Positions 7,290 to 16,601 of a stretch of DNA of 17,570 nucleotides are shown one piece after another. The position numbers and the translations under genes were made by a program. The stretch is from NCBI GenBank assembly GCA_946479255.1, contig CAMLFK010000090.1:1-17570 (forward strand), in the 5' to 3' direction. This DNA comes from an uncultured Oxalobacteraceae bacterium. Lineage in GTDB: Bacteria; Pseudomonadota; Gammaproteobacteria; Burkholderiales; Burkholderiaceae. The notes under the pieces were generated by a model. That model had not been told where the DNA came from and did no database searches. It saw only the letters and a program-made list of their open reading frames with translations. Within the stretch, counting starts at the first letter, position 1; every line of letters starts with the position of its first letter.

Positions 7290-8177
7290 TCAGAACAACT
7301 TGGACAGTTTTGCCTTGATTTCATCGAGCCAGCCTTTTCCGCCGCCTCCCCCAGCCGTCTTTTGCTTGACTTTCTTGAGTTCAGCATACAGGGGCTCAAA
7401 GTCCTTCTTCTTTCCATAGCCCAGCAGTTCTGCCATTTCCAACTGCTGCCGCGCTTCGTTCAATAATGTCTCCAGGCGCTCATTGGACGCTTCGCTCCGC
7501 TGACCATCTTCTACCAAGGTCTCGGCGCGCTTCAGGAGCAGCTTCGCACGCAGGACGGGCAGCGGAAGCACGCTGCGCTCCTCGACCAGCGTGCTGAGCG
7601 CTGACTGCAGCGCGGCTTTGGCTTCTTCGATCTTGCCCTGATCGATCAGCGGCACGACTGACTTCACGGCTGCGGGATAGGACGCCAGAGGGATGTTGGT
7701 GACCGCGATCACGATTTCACTGGCCAGCAAAGCCAGCACGTGACGTGCCCGTTGCACCTCGCCATGTTTGAGGGCATCCAGCGCCTCGTCGGTCATCGCC
7801 TCAATGGTTTGCGTGTTGGCGAACAAGTCGTGCACGATGGTGCGCACATCAACGGGGGCCAGGGCGAGCGTGGGTTCGCGCGCAACGATCAGCTCCAGCT
7901 TTCCCGTCACTTCGGCCAGCGTTGCCAATGCGCGTGCAGCGTCCTTGCCGTCAAGTGCGGCCAGCGCTGATTTGGTCAGCGACAAGGCCGAGACGGCCTC
8001 ATCGAGGACTTGTTTACGTTTGTCTGCCGCCTGCGAGTCCGTTTCCTTCTGAACCTCAGGCTGTACCTCCGTGACGACTTCAGCCTTGGCCTCTGGACTG
8101 ACAGGAAGGCTGCTTACCGCGGCCTGTTCGTTTATTTCTTTGTTCGTCGCATTGGGATTCGATGTTTGCTCATTCAT
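7290..8177 (-). CDS. yfdX: YfdX-family protein without signal peptide (YfdX2)
   Basis: A 295-residue YfdX-domain protein. The first about 50 residues are polar and rich in Asn, Glu and Gln, with no signal peptide or membrane segment, so it is predicted cytoplasmic. The helical YfdX domain (about 60-260) contains ARALATLAEVTGKLELI, LALAPVDVR, ASEIVI and LPVLRAKLLLKRAE, all shared with the neighbouring paralog. The C-terminus has a Gly run (GGGGGKGW) and ends KLSKLF, matching LQKLF in the paralog. YfdX proteins are linked to acid and antibiotic stress, and chaperone-like behaviour has been reported; the exact role is unsettled. A GAGG lies about 9 nt upstream of the ATG. It follows its paralog by 102 nt. 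Confidence 0.85.
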   Translation of the reverse strand: MNEQTSNPNATNKEINEQAAVSSLPVSPEAKAEVVTEVQPEVQKETDSQAADKRKQVLDEAVSALSLTKSALAALDGKDAARALATLAEVTGKLELIVAREPTLALAPVDVRTIVHDLFANTQTIEAMTDEALDALKHGEVQRARHVLALLASEIVIAVTNIPLASYPAAVKSVVPLIDQGKIEEAKAALQSALSTLVEERSVLPLPVLRAKLLLKRAETLVEDGQRSEASNERLETLLNEARQQLEMAELLGYGKKKDFEPLYAELKKVKQKTAGGGGGKGWLDEIKAKLSKLF

Positions 8178-8279
8178 GGTGATATGCCTCGTATGAGTTA
8201 GTGAAAATAGGCGAATCTATTGGGGCTGACTGCGAACATCGCGAGACTGACCGACCGAACAGTCGGCCCCTTCATCATC

Positions 8280-9194
8280 TCAAAACAGCTTTTGGAGGCG
8301 CGTCTTCAACTCGTCGAACCATCCCTTGCCGCTTTTGCCACCAGCCGACTTTTGCTCAATGGACTTCACATGATCGAAGATGGGTTTGAAATCCGCCTTC
8401 TTGCCATAACCCAGGATCTGCGCCATCTCGATCTCCGTGCGCACGGACGACAGCAAGGTGCTGAGCTCCTCGTTCTGCTTGGCATCGCGCTTGTCGGTCT
8501 CGGCCAGCTTTTCAGCTTTTGCCATCGCGGCTTCAGCCCGTAGCACGGGCAGAGGAAAGGCGACCGAGGTCACCACCAGCGTGTTCAGTGCTCGGGCGAG
8601 TTCCGCCTTGGCGTCGTCGATCTTGCCGCTGTCGATGAGCCGTGCGGCCGACTTGATCGCTGCCGGGTACGTTGCCATCGGCAGGTTGCCGGTTTCGATC
8701 ACGATTTCGCTGGCCAGATTGGCGACGATGGGCCGGGCCTTTTGCACCTCGCCATCACCCAAGAACTCCCGAGACAACTTGACCGCCTTCTTCACCGATT
8801 CCACGTTGGCGTGGATATCGTGGGTGATGACGCGTACATCGACCGGCGCCAAAGCAAGTTTGGCGTCGCGTGCCAATACCAGTTCCAGCTTTCCGCTGGC
8901 CAGTTCCAGCGCAGCGAGCGCCTCCTTGGTCTTCTTTGCATCAAGGAGTGTCAAAGCCTCCTGGGTCTTGGTGAGCGCCGTGATGGCGTCCTGAGTGAGC
9001 TCAGCACGCTTTTTTTCGGCTTCCCGGGCGGCCTTGTCATCTACCTGTGGCTGCGCTGCCTTGGATGCGGCAGAGGGTGCTGCAGCACCTGGGCTAGAAC
9101 CTGCCGCCGATTGGGCCTGAGCCGGTCCGCTCAGTCCGACGACGACCGCCAGGGCAAGTGCGGAGAAGGTTGATTGGGGCTGTTTGATATTCAT
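8280..9194 (-). CDS. yfdX: YfdX-family protein with signal peptide (YfdX1)
   Basis: A 304-residue YfdX protein predicted to be exported. The N-terminus has a lysine, a hydrophobic core (SALALAVVVGLSG) and a signal peptidase I site after AQA (residue 27). An Ala/Pro/Ser-rich linker to about 50 precedes the helical YfdX domain, which shares LALAPVDVR, ASEIVI, LPVLRAE and LGYGKKADFKP with the downstream paralog. The tail ends SGKGWFDELKTRLQKLF. E. coli YfdX is about 210 residues, so this version is longer. Two ATGs lie 6 nt apart. The second (9194) is 9 nt from AGGAG and is preferred; the first (9200) is only 3 nt away. It starts 22 nt after hsp20 no. 2, so the two are probably co-translated on one message. 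Confidence 0.88.
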   Translation of the reverse strand: MNIKQPQSTFSALALAVVVGLSGPAQAQSAAGSSPGAAAPSAASKAAQPQVDDKAAREAEKKRAELTQDAITALTKTQEALTLLDAKKTKEALAALELASGKLELVLARDAKLALAPVDVRVITHDIHANVESVKKAVKLSREFLGDGEVQKARPIVANLASEIVIETGNLPMATYPAAIKSAARLIDSGKIDDAKAELARALNTLVVTSVAFPLPVLRAEAAMAKAEKLAETDKRDAKQNEELSTLLSSVRTEIEMAQILGYGKKADFKPIFDHVKSIEQKSAGGKSGKGWFDELKTRLQKLF

Positions 9195-9216
9195 GATCAT
9201 GGGCTCCTAATTAAAG

Positions 9217-9675
9217 TTAGTTGACTGAGATTTCAATCTGTTTCGGTTTGGCTTGCTCGGCCTTGACAAGCCGCACTTCCAGCACGCCGTCTTTCATGGA
9301 AGCCGTCACCTTGGTCGGATCAACGTTGTCAGGCAAGACAAAGCTGCGCACAAAGCGGCCATACGCACGTTCGATGCGGTGGAACTTCTTGCCCTGCTCC
9401 TCTTTTTCCAGTTTGCGCTCGCCGCTGATGGTGAGCACACCGTTTTCCGCGCTGACGCGCACGGCATCCTTGGGGACCTCCGGCAGATCCAGCTTGAGGA
9501 GGAATGCGTTCTCATCCTCGCTGATGTCCGCCATTGGTGCCCAGTCCGCCGTGGTCATGGCTTCGTTGCCGGTACGGGCGCCCTGTCGCTGGGGTATTCG
9601 TCCGAACATCGTCGCCAGGCGGTTTTGCAATTCATCCAGTTCCCGGAAGGGGTCCCACGGAGTCAATGCAGACAT
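9217..9675 (-). CDS. Small heat-shock protein Hsp20, second copy (sHSP-GI)
   Basis: A 152-residue alpha-crystallin-type holdase that keeps unfolding proteins soluble for ClpK and DnaK to recover. After a short N-terminal arm (MSALTPWDPFRELDEL), the alpha-crystallin domain spans about residues 43-142 and carries the family marker DGVLEVRL (129-136). The C-terminal IxI anchor is IEI (147-149). AAGGAG lies 7 nt upstream of the ATG at 9675. A longer frame to 9750 has no ribosome binding site and adds non-homologous residues. It follows ftsH by 87 nt, one of the larger gaps in the cluster, leaving room for a separate heat-responsive element that I could not identify. It differs substantially from the Hsp20 at 15997-16566. 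Confidence 0.93.
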   Translation of the reverse strand: MSALTPWDPFRELDELQNRLATMFGRIPQRQGARTGNEAMTTADWAPMADISEDENAFLLKLDLPEVPKDAVRVSAENGVLTISGERKLEKEEQGKKFHRIERAYGRFVRSFVLPDNVDPTKVTASMKDGVLEVRLVKAEQAKPKQIEISVN

Positions 9676-9762
9676 ATCGGTTCTCCTTGAACAATGCCGG
9701 CGAATTGGATGACGCACCGAACAGAGCCACCGGCTTACTCTGAATGGCACCTACTACTGTTT

Positions 9763-11580
9763 TCAGTTCCGAACAAGTCCTTGAGTCAATTGACGGATAT
9801 CGCTTTCGTCGAGCGTTTCCCGCGCCAGCAGTTCGCGCGCACAACGCTCCAGCACCGCGCGGTTGGTGTCGAGGATCCGGTAGGCGCGCTCGAACACGCC
9901 CATCACGATGTCGCGGATGGCCTGATCGATGCGCGCCTGGGTCGATTCGGCCACCCGGCAGCCGCCGTGGGCCAGTTCCGGTGTATCGAGAAAGCGTGGC
10001 CGCTGCGCCTCGAAGGCGATGTAGCCCAGTCCTTCGTCCATGCCAAAGCGGGTGATCATGTCGCGGGCGATGTCGGTGGCCCGTGCGAGGTCATCGGCAG
10101 CCCCGGTGGACAGCTCGCCGAACACGAGCTTCTCGGCCGCACGACCGCCCAGCAGTACGGCGATCTTGTGTTCCAGATCGGCGCGCGTCATCAGGAAGCG
10201 GTCTTCGGTGGGGCGTTGCAGCGTGTAGCCCAGCGCGCCGATGCCGCGCGGGATGATCGAGATCTTGTGCACGGGGTCGGTGCCGGGCAGCGCCAGCGCC
10301 ACCAGCGCATGGCCCATCTCGTGATAGGCCACGGTTTCCCGCTCCTTGGGATTGAGTACTCGGTTCTTCTTCTCCAGGCCCGCCACGATGCGCTCGATGG
10401 CGGCGGTGAAATCCTGCAACTCCACGGCGGACGCTTTGCGCCGGGTCGCGGCCAGCGCGGCCTCGTTGACCAGGTTCGCTAGGTCTGCCCCCGAAAAGCC
10501 CGTGGTCAGCGCAGCCACCTGTTCGAGATCGATATCCTGAGCCAGCGTCACCTTCTTGACGTGGACTTTCAGGATGTCCAGCCGTCCTTTCTTGTCGGGC
10601 CGGTCCACCAGCACCTGACGGTCCAAGCGACCGGCGCGCAGCAGCGCCTGGTCGAGGATCTCCGGCCGGTTGGTGGCTGCAAGGATGATCAGCCCGACCG
10701 AGCTGTCGAAGCCATCCATTTCGGTGAGCAGCTGGTTGAGGGTCTGTTCGCGCTCGTCGTGGCCGCCGATGGGCCCGCCGGCGCCGCGCGCGCGGCCCAG
10801 CGCATCGAGCTCGTCGATGAAGATGATGGCCGGCGCCTGCCCGCGGGCCTGCTCGAACAGGTCGCGCACCCGCGCCGCGCCCACGCCGACAAACATCTCG
10901 ACGAACTCCGAGCCGGAGATGGAGAAGAAAGGCACCCCGGCCTCGCCCGCCACGGCCTTGGCCAGCAGGGTCTTGCCCGTGCCGGGCGGGCCCACCAGCA
11001 ACACACCTTTCGGGATGCGCGCGCCGAGACGACCGTAGTCCTGCGGGTTCTTCAGAAAATCGACGATCTCGACCAGCTCGGCCTTGGCTTCATCCACACC
11101 CGCCACATCGGCAAAGGTGACGCCGGTGTTCTTCTCCATGAACACCTTGGCGCGGCTCTTGCCGATGCTCAGGAAGCCGCCCATGCCCTGCTTCTCGGCG
11201 AAGCGGCGGAACAGGAAGAACCAGACGCCGAAGAAGGCCAACGCCGGCAGAATCCAGGAGAGCACATCACGTAGCCAGGTGCTTTCCACCACCCGCGCGT
11301 AAGGCACGTCGTACTTGGACAGCCGCTCGGCCAGGTCGGGTTCGACGCGAGTGGCCACGATGGTGGTCTTGCCCCGGCTGTCCGGCGATTTCATGCGCCC
11401 GGTGACCGTGCGGTCCGACACCAGCACTTCGGCGACGCGCCCCTCGGCCAGGGCCTTCTCGAATTCGCTGTAGGGCACGGGCTCGACGGTCTTGGCCGCC
11501 TGCCAGTAGTTCTGCAGCGTCAGCAGCAACAGGCCGGCGACGATCCAGTAGCCAATGTTCCATTGATCTTTCTTTTCCAT
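9763..11580 (-). CDS. ftsH: FtsH ATP-dependent zinc metalloprotease
   Basis: A 605-residue membrane AAA+ protease that extracts and degrades damaged membrane and soluble proteins. Transmembrane segments lie at about 9-27 and 106-126 with a small periplasmic domain between them. The AAA+ module has Walker A GPPGTGKT (197-204), Walker [11 protein letters not shown] (251-260) and the second region of homology [20 protein letters not shown]. The metalloprotease site is HEMGH (420-424), with Met where most FtsHs have Ala. E. coli FtsH has 644 residues; this one lacks the long C-terminal tail and ends soon after the protease domain. The ATG at 11580 has GAGG about 10 nt upstream, and an in-frame TTG at 11598 is less likely. 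It is an island paralog, probably additional to a chromosomal FtsH. Confidence 0.96.
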   Translation of the reverse strand: MEKKDQWNIGYWIVAGLLLLTLQNYWQAAKTVEPVPYSEFEKALAEGRVAEVLVSDRTVTGRMKSPDSRGKTTIVATRVEPDLAERLSKYDVPYARVVESTWLRDVLSWILPALAFFGVWFFLFRRFAEKQGMGGFLSIGKSRAKVFMEKNTGVTFADVAGVDEAKAELVEIVDFLKNPQDYGRLGARIPKGVLLVGPPGTGKTLLAKAVAGEAGVPFFSISGSEFVEMFVGVGAARVRDLFEQARGQAPAIIFIDELDALGRARGAGGPIGGHDEREQTLNQLLTEMDGFDSSVGLIILAATNRPEILDQALLRAGRLDRQVLVDRPDKKGRLDILKVHVKKVTLAQDIDLEQVAALTTGFSGADLANLVNEAALAATRRKASAVELQDFTAAIERIVAGLEKKNRVLNPKERETVAYHEMGHALVALALPGTDPVHKISIIPRGIGALGYTLQRPTEDRFLMTRADLEHKIAVLLGGRAAEKLVFGELSTGAADDLARATDIARDMITRFGMDEGLGYIAFEAQRPRFLDTPELAHGGCRVAESTQARIDQAIRDIVMGVFERAYRILDTNRAVLERCARELLARETLDESDIRQLTQGLVRN

Positions 11581-11607
11581 GGGTAATGTTCCTCGCAAGT
11601 CGTGCCG

Positions 11608-13050
11608 CTAGAGAATGGGCGTGAACAGACGGGCCACCCCGTCGCGCAAGCGGATGGCCAACGGGCGGGCGCGCAACGCCATGGCCGATATCTCGCCCGA
11701 CGCATCACGAGCGGCATCAAAAAGGGTTTCCAGCCGCGTAGACAGCGCGGTGTCGTACACCTCCACATTGAACTCGAAGTTGAGGCGCAGGCTGCGCGCA
11801 TCCCAATTGGCCGAACCCAGGCAGCACCACGCTCCGTCTACCAGCATCAGCTTGCTGTGGTCGAACGGGCCAGGCCGTTCGAAGATGCGTACACCGTGCT
11901 CCAGCACCTGCCAGTAGTGGGCGCGCGCAGCCCATTGCACCGAGGGATGGTCTCCGTTCGCAGGCGTCAGCACTTCGACGCGTACGCCGCGCAACGCGGC
12001 CGTGCTCAGCGCCGCGATCATGGGCTGATCGGGGACGAAATACGGTGTCCGGATGCGCACCGAATGCTTCGCGGCGCTCAAAGCGCCCATGAAGGTCCAG
12101 CGCATCCGGTCCAGGGCCTCATCGGGACCGGCCTCGATGCCGCGCGCCCAAGAGGTTCCTTGCTCATCAGCCGTCGCGGGCGGTTCGCCCCAGAAACCCT
12201 CGTTGAGCCGCTCGCCCGTGGTATCGCACCAATCATCGGTGAAGCACCGCATCAGATGCGCAATCACCGGCCCGCGCAGACGAAAGTGCAAATCGTGACA
12301 GGCCTGGCCCGGCGCATCGGGCCGCCAATACGGACCGAAGATGTTCATGCCGCCGGTGAAACCCGTCTCGCCATCGATCACCAGCAGCTTGCGGTGATTG
12401 CGCAGATGCGCGGCATGCAGGCGCGCGGGAATCAACGTCGGGTTGAACGTCGCCGCCGGAACGCCGGCGCGCTGCAAGGCGCGGTAGGCGCTGCGGGGCG
12501 TCCAGCGGGCATACACGTCGTCGATCAGCACCCGAACTTGCACGCCGCGCTCATGAGCCCGGCGCAGCGCATCGACGAACTGCGCCCCGATGCCTTGGCT
12601 GTCGAAGATGTACGAGGCCAAGGCGACGCTGTACCGCGCCGATTCGATGGCGGCGAGCATGGCCGGGTAGGCCTGCTCGCCATCGACAAGCGGCTCGATG
12701 CGGTTGCCGCCGGTCAGCGACTGGCCGGTGGCACGTCCCACCAGGTGGGCCAGACCGGCAAACGGCGCCGATACGGCCTGGGGCAACGTAGGCGCGAGGA
12801 CCTGCCGAACAGCAGGATCTGCTCCCGGAAACAGCCGACGCGCCCGCCGCTGGTAACGGTTGACGCCGAACAGCCCATACAGCAGCGAACCGCCCAGCGG
12901 CAACAAGGTGATCAGCAGAACCCACAGCGTGGCCGATCGAGGGTCACGCTTGTAGATGACCGCGTGCCCCGCCGTAGGGACAGCGACCGCGAGCGACACG
13001 AGGGTGGCTGCCCATGTCAGCCCGTTGGGGTCGGACACGACAGCCCCCAT
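11608..13050 (-). CDS. cls: Cardiolipin synthase-type phospholipase D family protein
   Basis: A 480-residue enzyme with the architecture of bacterial cardiolipin synthase A, which makes cardiolipin at the inner membrane from phosphatidylglycerol. Two N-terminal hydrophobic segments at about 11-32 and 39-60 are followed by two phospholipase D domains. The HKD motifs are HRKLLVID (219-226) and HSKLMLVD (398-405), each followed by a Gly-rich element with Asn (GGMN; GSANWD). Both active sites look intact. The start is 3 nt after the clpK stop (TGAGCGATG), with no strong ribosome binding site, implying coupling to clpK; ftsH follows after 27 nt. Placement between the disaggregase and the membrane protease suggests a role in restoring membrane lipids after heat or oxidant damage. 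Substrate specificity is inferred. Confidence 0.88.
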   Translation of the reverse strand: MGAVVSDPNGLTWAATLVSLAVAVPTAGHAVIYKRDPRSATLWVLLITLLPLGGSLLYGLFGVNRYQRRARRLFPGADPAVRQVLAPTLPQAVSAPFAGLAHLVGRATGQSLTGGNRIEPLVDGEQAYPAMLAAIESARYSVALASYIFDSQGIGAQFVDALRRAHERGVQVRVLIDDVYARWTPRSAYRALQRAGVPAATFNPTLIPARLHAAHLRNHRKLLVIDGETGFTGGMNIFGPYWRPDAPGQACHDLHFRLRGPVIAHLMRCFTDDWCDTTGERLNEGFWGEPPATADEQGTSWARGIEAGPDEALDRMRWTFMGALSAAKHSVRIRTPYFVPDQPMIAALSTAALRGVRVEVLTPANGDHPSVQWAARAHYWQVLEHGVRIFERPGPFDHSKLMLVDGAWCCLGSANWDARSLRLNFEFNVEVYDTALSTRLETLFDAARDASGEISAMALRARPLAIRLRDGVARLFTPIL

Positions 13051-13053
13051 CGC

Positions 13054-15903
13054 TCAAGATTCGCCGCCCGCTGACTTCTTCTTGCGCGCAGGCTTGCTCT
13101 CGTCGCTCGGCGGCGCCTCGGCCACGTTCGCGGCAACGGGCTTCTCATGCTCGGCCGGCTTCGCGGGCGGCTCCTTGCGCTCGAAGACGACCCGTTCGGC
13201 CTTGTCGTCCCAGCGGGCACTGGCGTGATCGGCCTTGCCGATACCGCCACCCAGCATCTCGCGCGCCAGAGCAGTTTCCAGCTCGCTGCGGATCAGCCGC
13301 TTGAGCTCACGCGCGCCGAACTCGGGCTTGTAGCCATCCTCCGCGAAGTGATCGATCAAGGTCTGATCGAAGGTCAGCGTCACGCCCTGGCTGGCGGCGT
13401 TGCGCGCCACGCGATCGAGCTGCAGGCCGACGATATGGCGGATCTCTTCCTTGCCCAGCGCATGGAAGACGATGATCTCGTCGATGCGGTTGAGGAACTC
13501 GGGGCGGAAGTGTCCGCGCAGCACGTCCATCACCTCGGACTTGGTCTTCTCGTATTCCTCGCCGGCGGCGCCACGGGCCTTCAGTCGACGCTGGATGATG
13601 TCCGAGCCCAAGTTCGAGGTGGCGATGATGATGGTATTGGTGAAATCCACCACCCGGCCCTTGCCGTCGGTGAGCCGCCCGTCGTCGAACACCTGCAGCA
13701 GGATGTTGTAGACGTCGGGGTGAGCCTTCTCGATCTCGTCCAGCAGCAACACGCTGTAGGGTTTGCGCCGCACCTTCTCGGTGAGCTGGCCACCCTCGTC
13801 GTAGCCGACATAACCCGGAGGCGCCCCCACCAGGCGTGCCACGGTATGGCGTTCCCCGTACTCGGACATGTCGATGCGCAGCAGCGCACCTTCATCGCCA
13901 TAGATGGACTCGGCCAGCGCCTTGGCGAGCTCGGTCTTGCCCACACCCGTCGGCCCGAGGAACAGGAAGGTGGCCACTGGCTTGCCGCCTTCGCGCAGGC
14001 CCGCGCGCGCCAGACGCACGGCATCGGCCACCGCGCGCACCGCTTCGTCCTGGCCCACCAGGCGCTCGTGCAGCCGCTGCTCCAGATGCAGCAGCTTCTC
14101 GCGTTCTTCCACCGTCAGCTCGTTGACCGGAATGCCGGTCAGGCGCGAGACGATCTGCGCGACATGCTCGGCTTTGACTTCGGCGCTGCCCGAGGCGCGC
14201 TCGCGTTCCCATTCCTCGACAAGCTTCTTGAGTTCGGCCTCTTTGGTCTCGATGTGCTTGCCCAGCTCGGCGGCCTTGTCGTACTGCTTGCGCGAGGCCA
14301 CATAGTCCTGCTCACGCCGCAGCTGGTGCAGTTCGGACTCCAGCTCTTGCACCGCCACTGGGCGGGCCGTGGCCGACAGTTTCACACGCGCGGCCGCCTG
14401 GTCGAGCAGGTCGATGGCCTTGTCCGGCAAAAAGCGCGCGGTGATGTAGCGGTCCGACAACTCGGCGGCGGCGATGATCGCATCCTCGGTGATGCTGACC
14501 TTGTGGTGCGCCTCGAAGGTGTCGCGCAGGCCGCGCAGGATCATCATGGTCTGCGCCACGGTCGGCTCGGGCACCATCACCGGCTGGAAGCGACGCTCCA
14601 GCGCGGCGTCCTTCTCGATGTACTTCTGATACTCGTTGAGCGTGGTGGCGCCGATCAGGTTCAGTTCGCCGCGCGCCATCATCGGCTTGAACACGTTGGC
14701 CACGTCCAGCCCGCCTTCGCCGCCACCCTGGCCGGCACCGACGATGGTGTGCACCTCGTCGATGAAGAGAATCAGCTCGCCCTGGTGCTCGGTCACTTCC
14801 TTGAGCACCTTCTGCACGCGCTCCTCGAACTCGCCGCGGTACTTGGCGCCGGCCACCATGGCATTGATGTTGAGTTCCACCAGGCGCTTGTCGCGCAGCG
14901 TCTCGGGCACTTCGCCGGCGACAATGCGCTGCGCCAGCCCTTCGACGATGGCGGTCTTGCCGACGCCGGGCTCGCCGATCAGCACCGGGTTGTTCTTCTT
15001 GCGCCGGGCCAGCACTTCGATGGTCGTCTCGATCTCCTGCGCGCGGCCGATGACCGGATCGAGCTTGCCCTCGCGCGCCATCTTGGTGAGGTCGCGCGAA
15101 TACTTGTCGAGTTCCGGCGTGTTGGTCGGCGTCTCGGCGCGGCCATCCTCGGCTCCTTTGCCGACCACCTTGCTGACCTGCTGGCGCAGCGCTTGCGGCG
15201 TGAGGCCGTAACGGCGCAGCAAGTTGGCCGCCAAACCTTCGCCTTCCTCGGCGAGCCCGATCAGGAAATGCTCCGGCCCGACATAAGAGTGGCCGAGTTC
15301 GTTGGAGGCCACGAAAGCACGGCTGAGCGCGTCCTTGACCCGGGGCGACACGCCGATCTCGCCCTCGAACGGCTTATCGCCGCGCTTGGCTTCGGATTCG
15401 ATCTGGCGCTTGAGGTCATCGACCTTGATCTTGAACTGCCCCACGATGGTCTTGACCACGTCGCTGTCGGATAGCGCCAGCAGCAGGTGTTCGGTATCGA
15501 CTTCGGCGCGCCCGAACTCTGCAGCGTGTCGGGCGGCCTCCTGCAATAGGGCCTCGGACTGTTCGCTGATACGGCTGGCGAGCCCACTGCCGCGACGGCG
15601 CGCGGTGCCCGTACCGGCCGGGGCGGGTTCGCCGAACGAGGCATCGACGACCTCGTCGGTATCGGCCGCCATGGACGGTGCGTCGTCACCGATGCGGAAG
15701 AAGTCGCTGCCAAGGAAGTCTTCGAACAGCCCGCTGCGCGAGCCGAACAAGGCTTCCAGCGGTGAGACGGTGCGCTTTTGCTGGCGCACCAGTTGGCGAT
15801 AGTGATCGTCACACAACAGCATGGTGCTGTGGCGACCATTGAGATTGGCTTCCACCCGCACCGTGGCGGGCTGGCCGCAGACTTGGCATTGTTTTCTGGC
15901 CAT
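13054..15903 (-). CDS. clpK: ClpK/ClpG-type AAA+ protein disaggregase
   Basis: A 949-residue Clp/Hsp100 ATPase, the hallmark of this island, which dissolves heat-induced aggregates. Residues 1-40 form a zinc-finger-like element (Cys6, Cys9, Cys31, His34) that ClpB and ClpA lack. An N-terminal Clp repeat domain spans about 110-250. AAA-1 has Walker A GEPGVGKT (310-317) and Walker B LILFIDE (377-383). A short coiled-coil M-domain lies at about 515-570. AAA-2 has GPTGVGKT (650-657) and VLLLDE (718-723). Between QRRLKARG and EEYEKTK I see no IGF/LGF-type tripeptide for ClpP docking, consistent with a stand-alone disaggregase. A charged Lys/Glu/Ala tail ends the protein. The ATG at 15903 follows AGGAG by 7 nt. 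Upstream in the leader is a 9-bp hairpin. Confidence 0.96.
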   Translation of the reverse strand: MARKQCQVCGQPATVRVEANLNGRHSTMLLCDDHYRQLVRQQKRTVSPLEALFGSRSGLFEDFLGSDFFRIGDDAPSMAADTDEVVDASFGEPAPAGTGTARRRGSGLASRISEQSEALLQEAARHAAEFGRAEVDTEHLLLALSDSDVVKTIVGQFKIKVDDLKRQIESEAKRGDKPFEGEIGVSPRVKDALSRAFVASNELGHSYVGPEHFLIGLAEEGEGLAANLLRRYGLTPQALRQQVSKVVGKGAEDGRAETPTNTPELDKYSRDLTKMAREGKLDPVIGRAQEIETTIEVLARRKKNNPVLIGEPGVGKTAIVEGLAQRIVAGEVPETLRDKRLVELNINAMVAGAKYRGEFEERVQKVLKEVTEHQGELILFIDEVHTIVGAGQGGGEGGLDVANVFKPMMARGELNLIGATTLNEYQKYIEKDAALERRFQPVMVPEPTVAQTMMILRGLRDTFEAHHKVSITEDAIIAAAELSDRYITARFLPDKAIDLLDQAAARVKLSATARPVAVQELESELHQLRREQDYVASRKQYDKAAELGKHIETKEAELKKLVEEWERERASGSAEVKAEHVAQIVSRLTGIPVNELTVEEREKLLHLEQRLHERLVGQDEAVRAVADAVRLARAGLREGGKPVATFLFLGPTGVGKTELAKALAESIYGDEGALLRIDMSEYGERHTVARLVGAPPGYVGYDEGGQLTEKVRRKPYSVLLLDEIEKAHPDVYNILLQVFDDGRLTDGKGRVVDFTNTIIIATSNLGSDIIQRRLKARGAAGEEYEKTKSEVMDVLRGHFRPEFLNRIDEIIVFHALGKEEIRHIVGLQLDRVARNAASQGVTLTFDQTLIDHFAEDGYKPEFGARELKRLIRSELETALAREMLGGGIGKADHASARWDDKAERVVFERKEPPAKPAEHEKPVAANVAEAPPSDESKPARKKKSAGGES

Positions 15904-15932
15904 GCTGATGCTCCTGTAAAGACTGATCTGAC

Positions 15933-15957
15933 GAGGCACCGCCGATCACGGTGCCTC
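15933..15957 (-). other. Hairpin in the clpK leader
   Basis: GAGGCACCG (15933-15941) and CGGTGCCTC (15949-15957) form a perfect 9-bp stem with a 7-base loop, in the 93-nt gap between hsp20 no. 1 and clpK. On the plus strand it is followed by ATCTTTTT and looks like an intrinsic terminator. No plus-strand gene is nearby, however, and in the operon's direction the run of A precedes the stem. For the operon mRNA it is therefore more likely a stabilising, processing or attenuating structure 30 nt upstream of the clpK start. Confidence 0.5.
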
Positions 15958-15996
15958 ATCTTTTTGTGGTTTTTGAGAAAAACGCGCTGCCCCGCG

Positions 15997-16566
15997 TCAG
16001 CCGTTGATCGGGATCGAGCGCCCCTGCTTGGGCGTACTGGCCTCGCGCTTTTCCATCGTGATCGTGAGCACGCCGTTCTTGAAAGCGGCCTTGATCGTGT
16101 CCTGGTTGGCATCGGCCGGCAGGTTCAGAGCGCGCTGAAAGCTGCCGTAGGAGCGCTCCACCCGGTGGAAACCGCCGTCTTTCGTTTCCTGCTCCTGACG
16201 CTTTTCACCGCGCACCAGCAGCACGTCGTTGTCGAGCGTGATCTGGATGTCTTTTTCCTCGACGCCGGGAACCTCCAAGGAAATCTTGTACTGCTTGTCG
16301 GTTTCCTGGATGTCAAGTGCCGGCTTCAGCATGCCCGGCCAGTCCGACGGCCATCGCGGCATGGCCAGCGCCGGGAAGCCGAAGCCTCGAAACGCATCGT
16401 CAAAGAGGCGGTCGATCTCGCGATGCAATTGCAGGATGGGACTGACGGGACCGCCTGCCACCGGCAGCTCATTGCGCTGCACGGGCAGCGAGGCAGTGCT
16501 CTGTTGTTCTTCATGCTCTTTCTTAAACCAGTTCCAGGGAGCCAATTTCTTGAAATCAATGTCCAT
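15997..16566 (-). CDS. Small heat-shock protein Hsp20, first copy (sHSP20c type)
   Basis: A 189-residue cytosolic holdase. The N-terminal arm is long (about 80 residues), starting MDIDFKKLAPWNWFKKE and including an amphipathic REIDRLFDDAFRGFG segment. The alpha-crystallin domain covers about 80-175 with the marker NGVLTITM (164-171), and the C-terminal anchor is IPI (185-187) two residues from the end. GGAGG lies 7 nt upstream of the ATG at 16566; a longer frame to 16605 overlaps the HTH gene and has no support. A Hsp20 directly upstream of clpK is the conserved tLST order, fitting a holdase-disaggregase pair. Its leader contains a U-rich run close to the ribosome binding site, which could act as a weak RNA thermometer. 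Confidence 0.94.
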   Translation of the reverse strand: MDIDFKKLAPWNWFKKEHEEQQSTASLPVQRNELPVAGGPVSPILQLHREIDRLFDDAFRGFGFPALAMPRWPSDWPGMLKPALDIQETDKQYKISLEVPGVEEKDIQITLDNDVLLVRGEKRQEQETKDGGFHRVERSYGSFQRALNLPADANQDTIKAAFKNGVLTITMEKREASTPKQGRSIPING

Positions 16567-16601
16567 GTCACACCTCCAGAAGAAAAATTGAAGACTCTCG
16601 C

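Noticed and set aside
8178..8279. Small hairpin CCGAC/GTCGG in the gap between the yfdX genes
   Set aside because: The stem is only about 5 bp with no T-run and is of the size expected by chance in GC-rich DNA.
11602..13074. A 490-codon open frame on the plus strand
   Set aside because: It is antisense to the cardiolipin-synthase-type gene, which has both HKD motifs intact; the plus-strand translation is Arg/Gln-rich with no motifs.
13147..15474. A 775-codon open frame on the plus strand
   Set aside because: It lies entirely opposite clpK, has low-complexity His/Leu/Asp-rich composition and no recognisable domain; it is a shadow of a GC-rich gene on the other strand.
15932..15967. Intrinsic terminator for a plus-strand transcript
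   Set aside because: The hairpin plus ATCTTTTT looks right, but no plus-strand gene ends nearby, so I list it as a leader hairpin of clpK instead.
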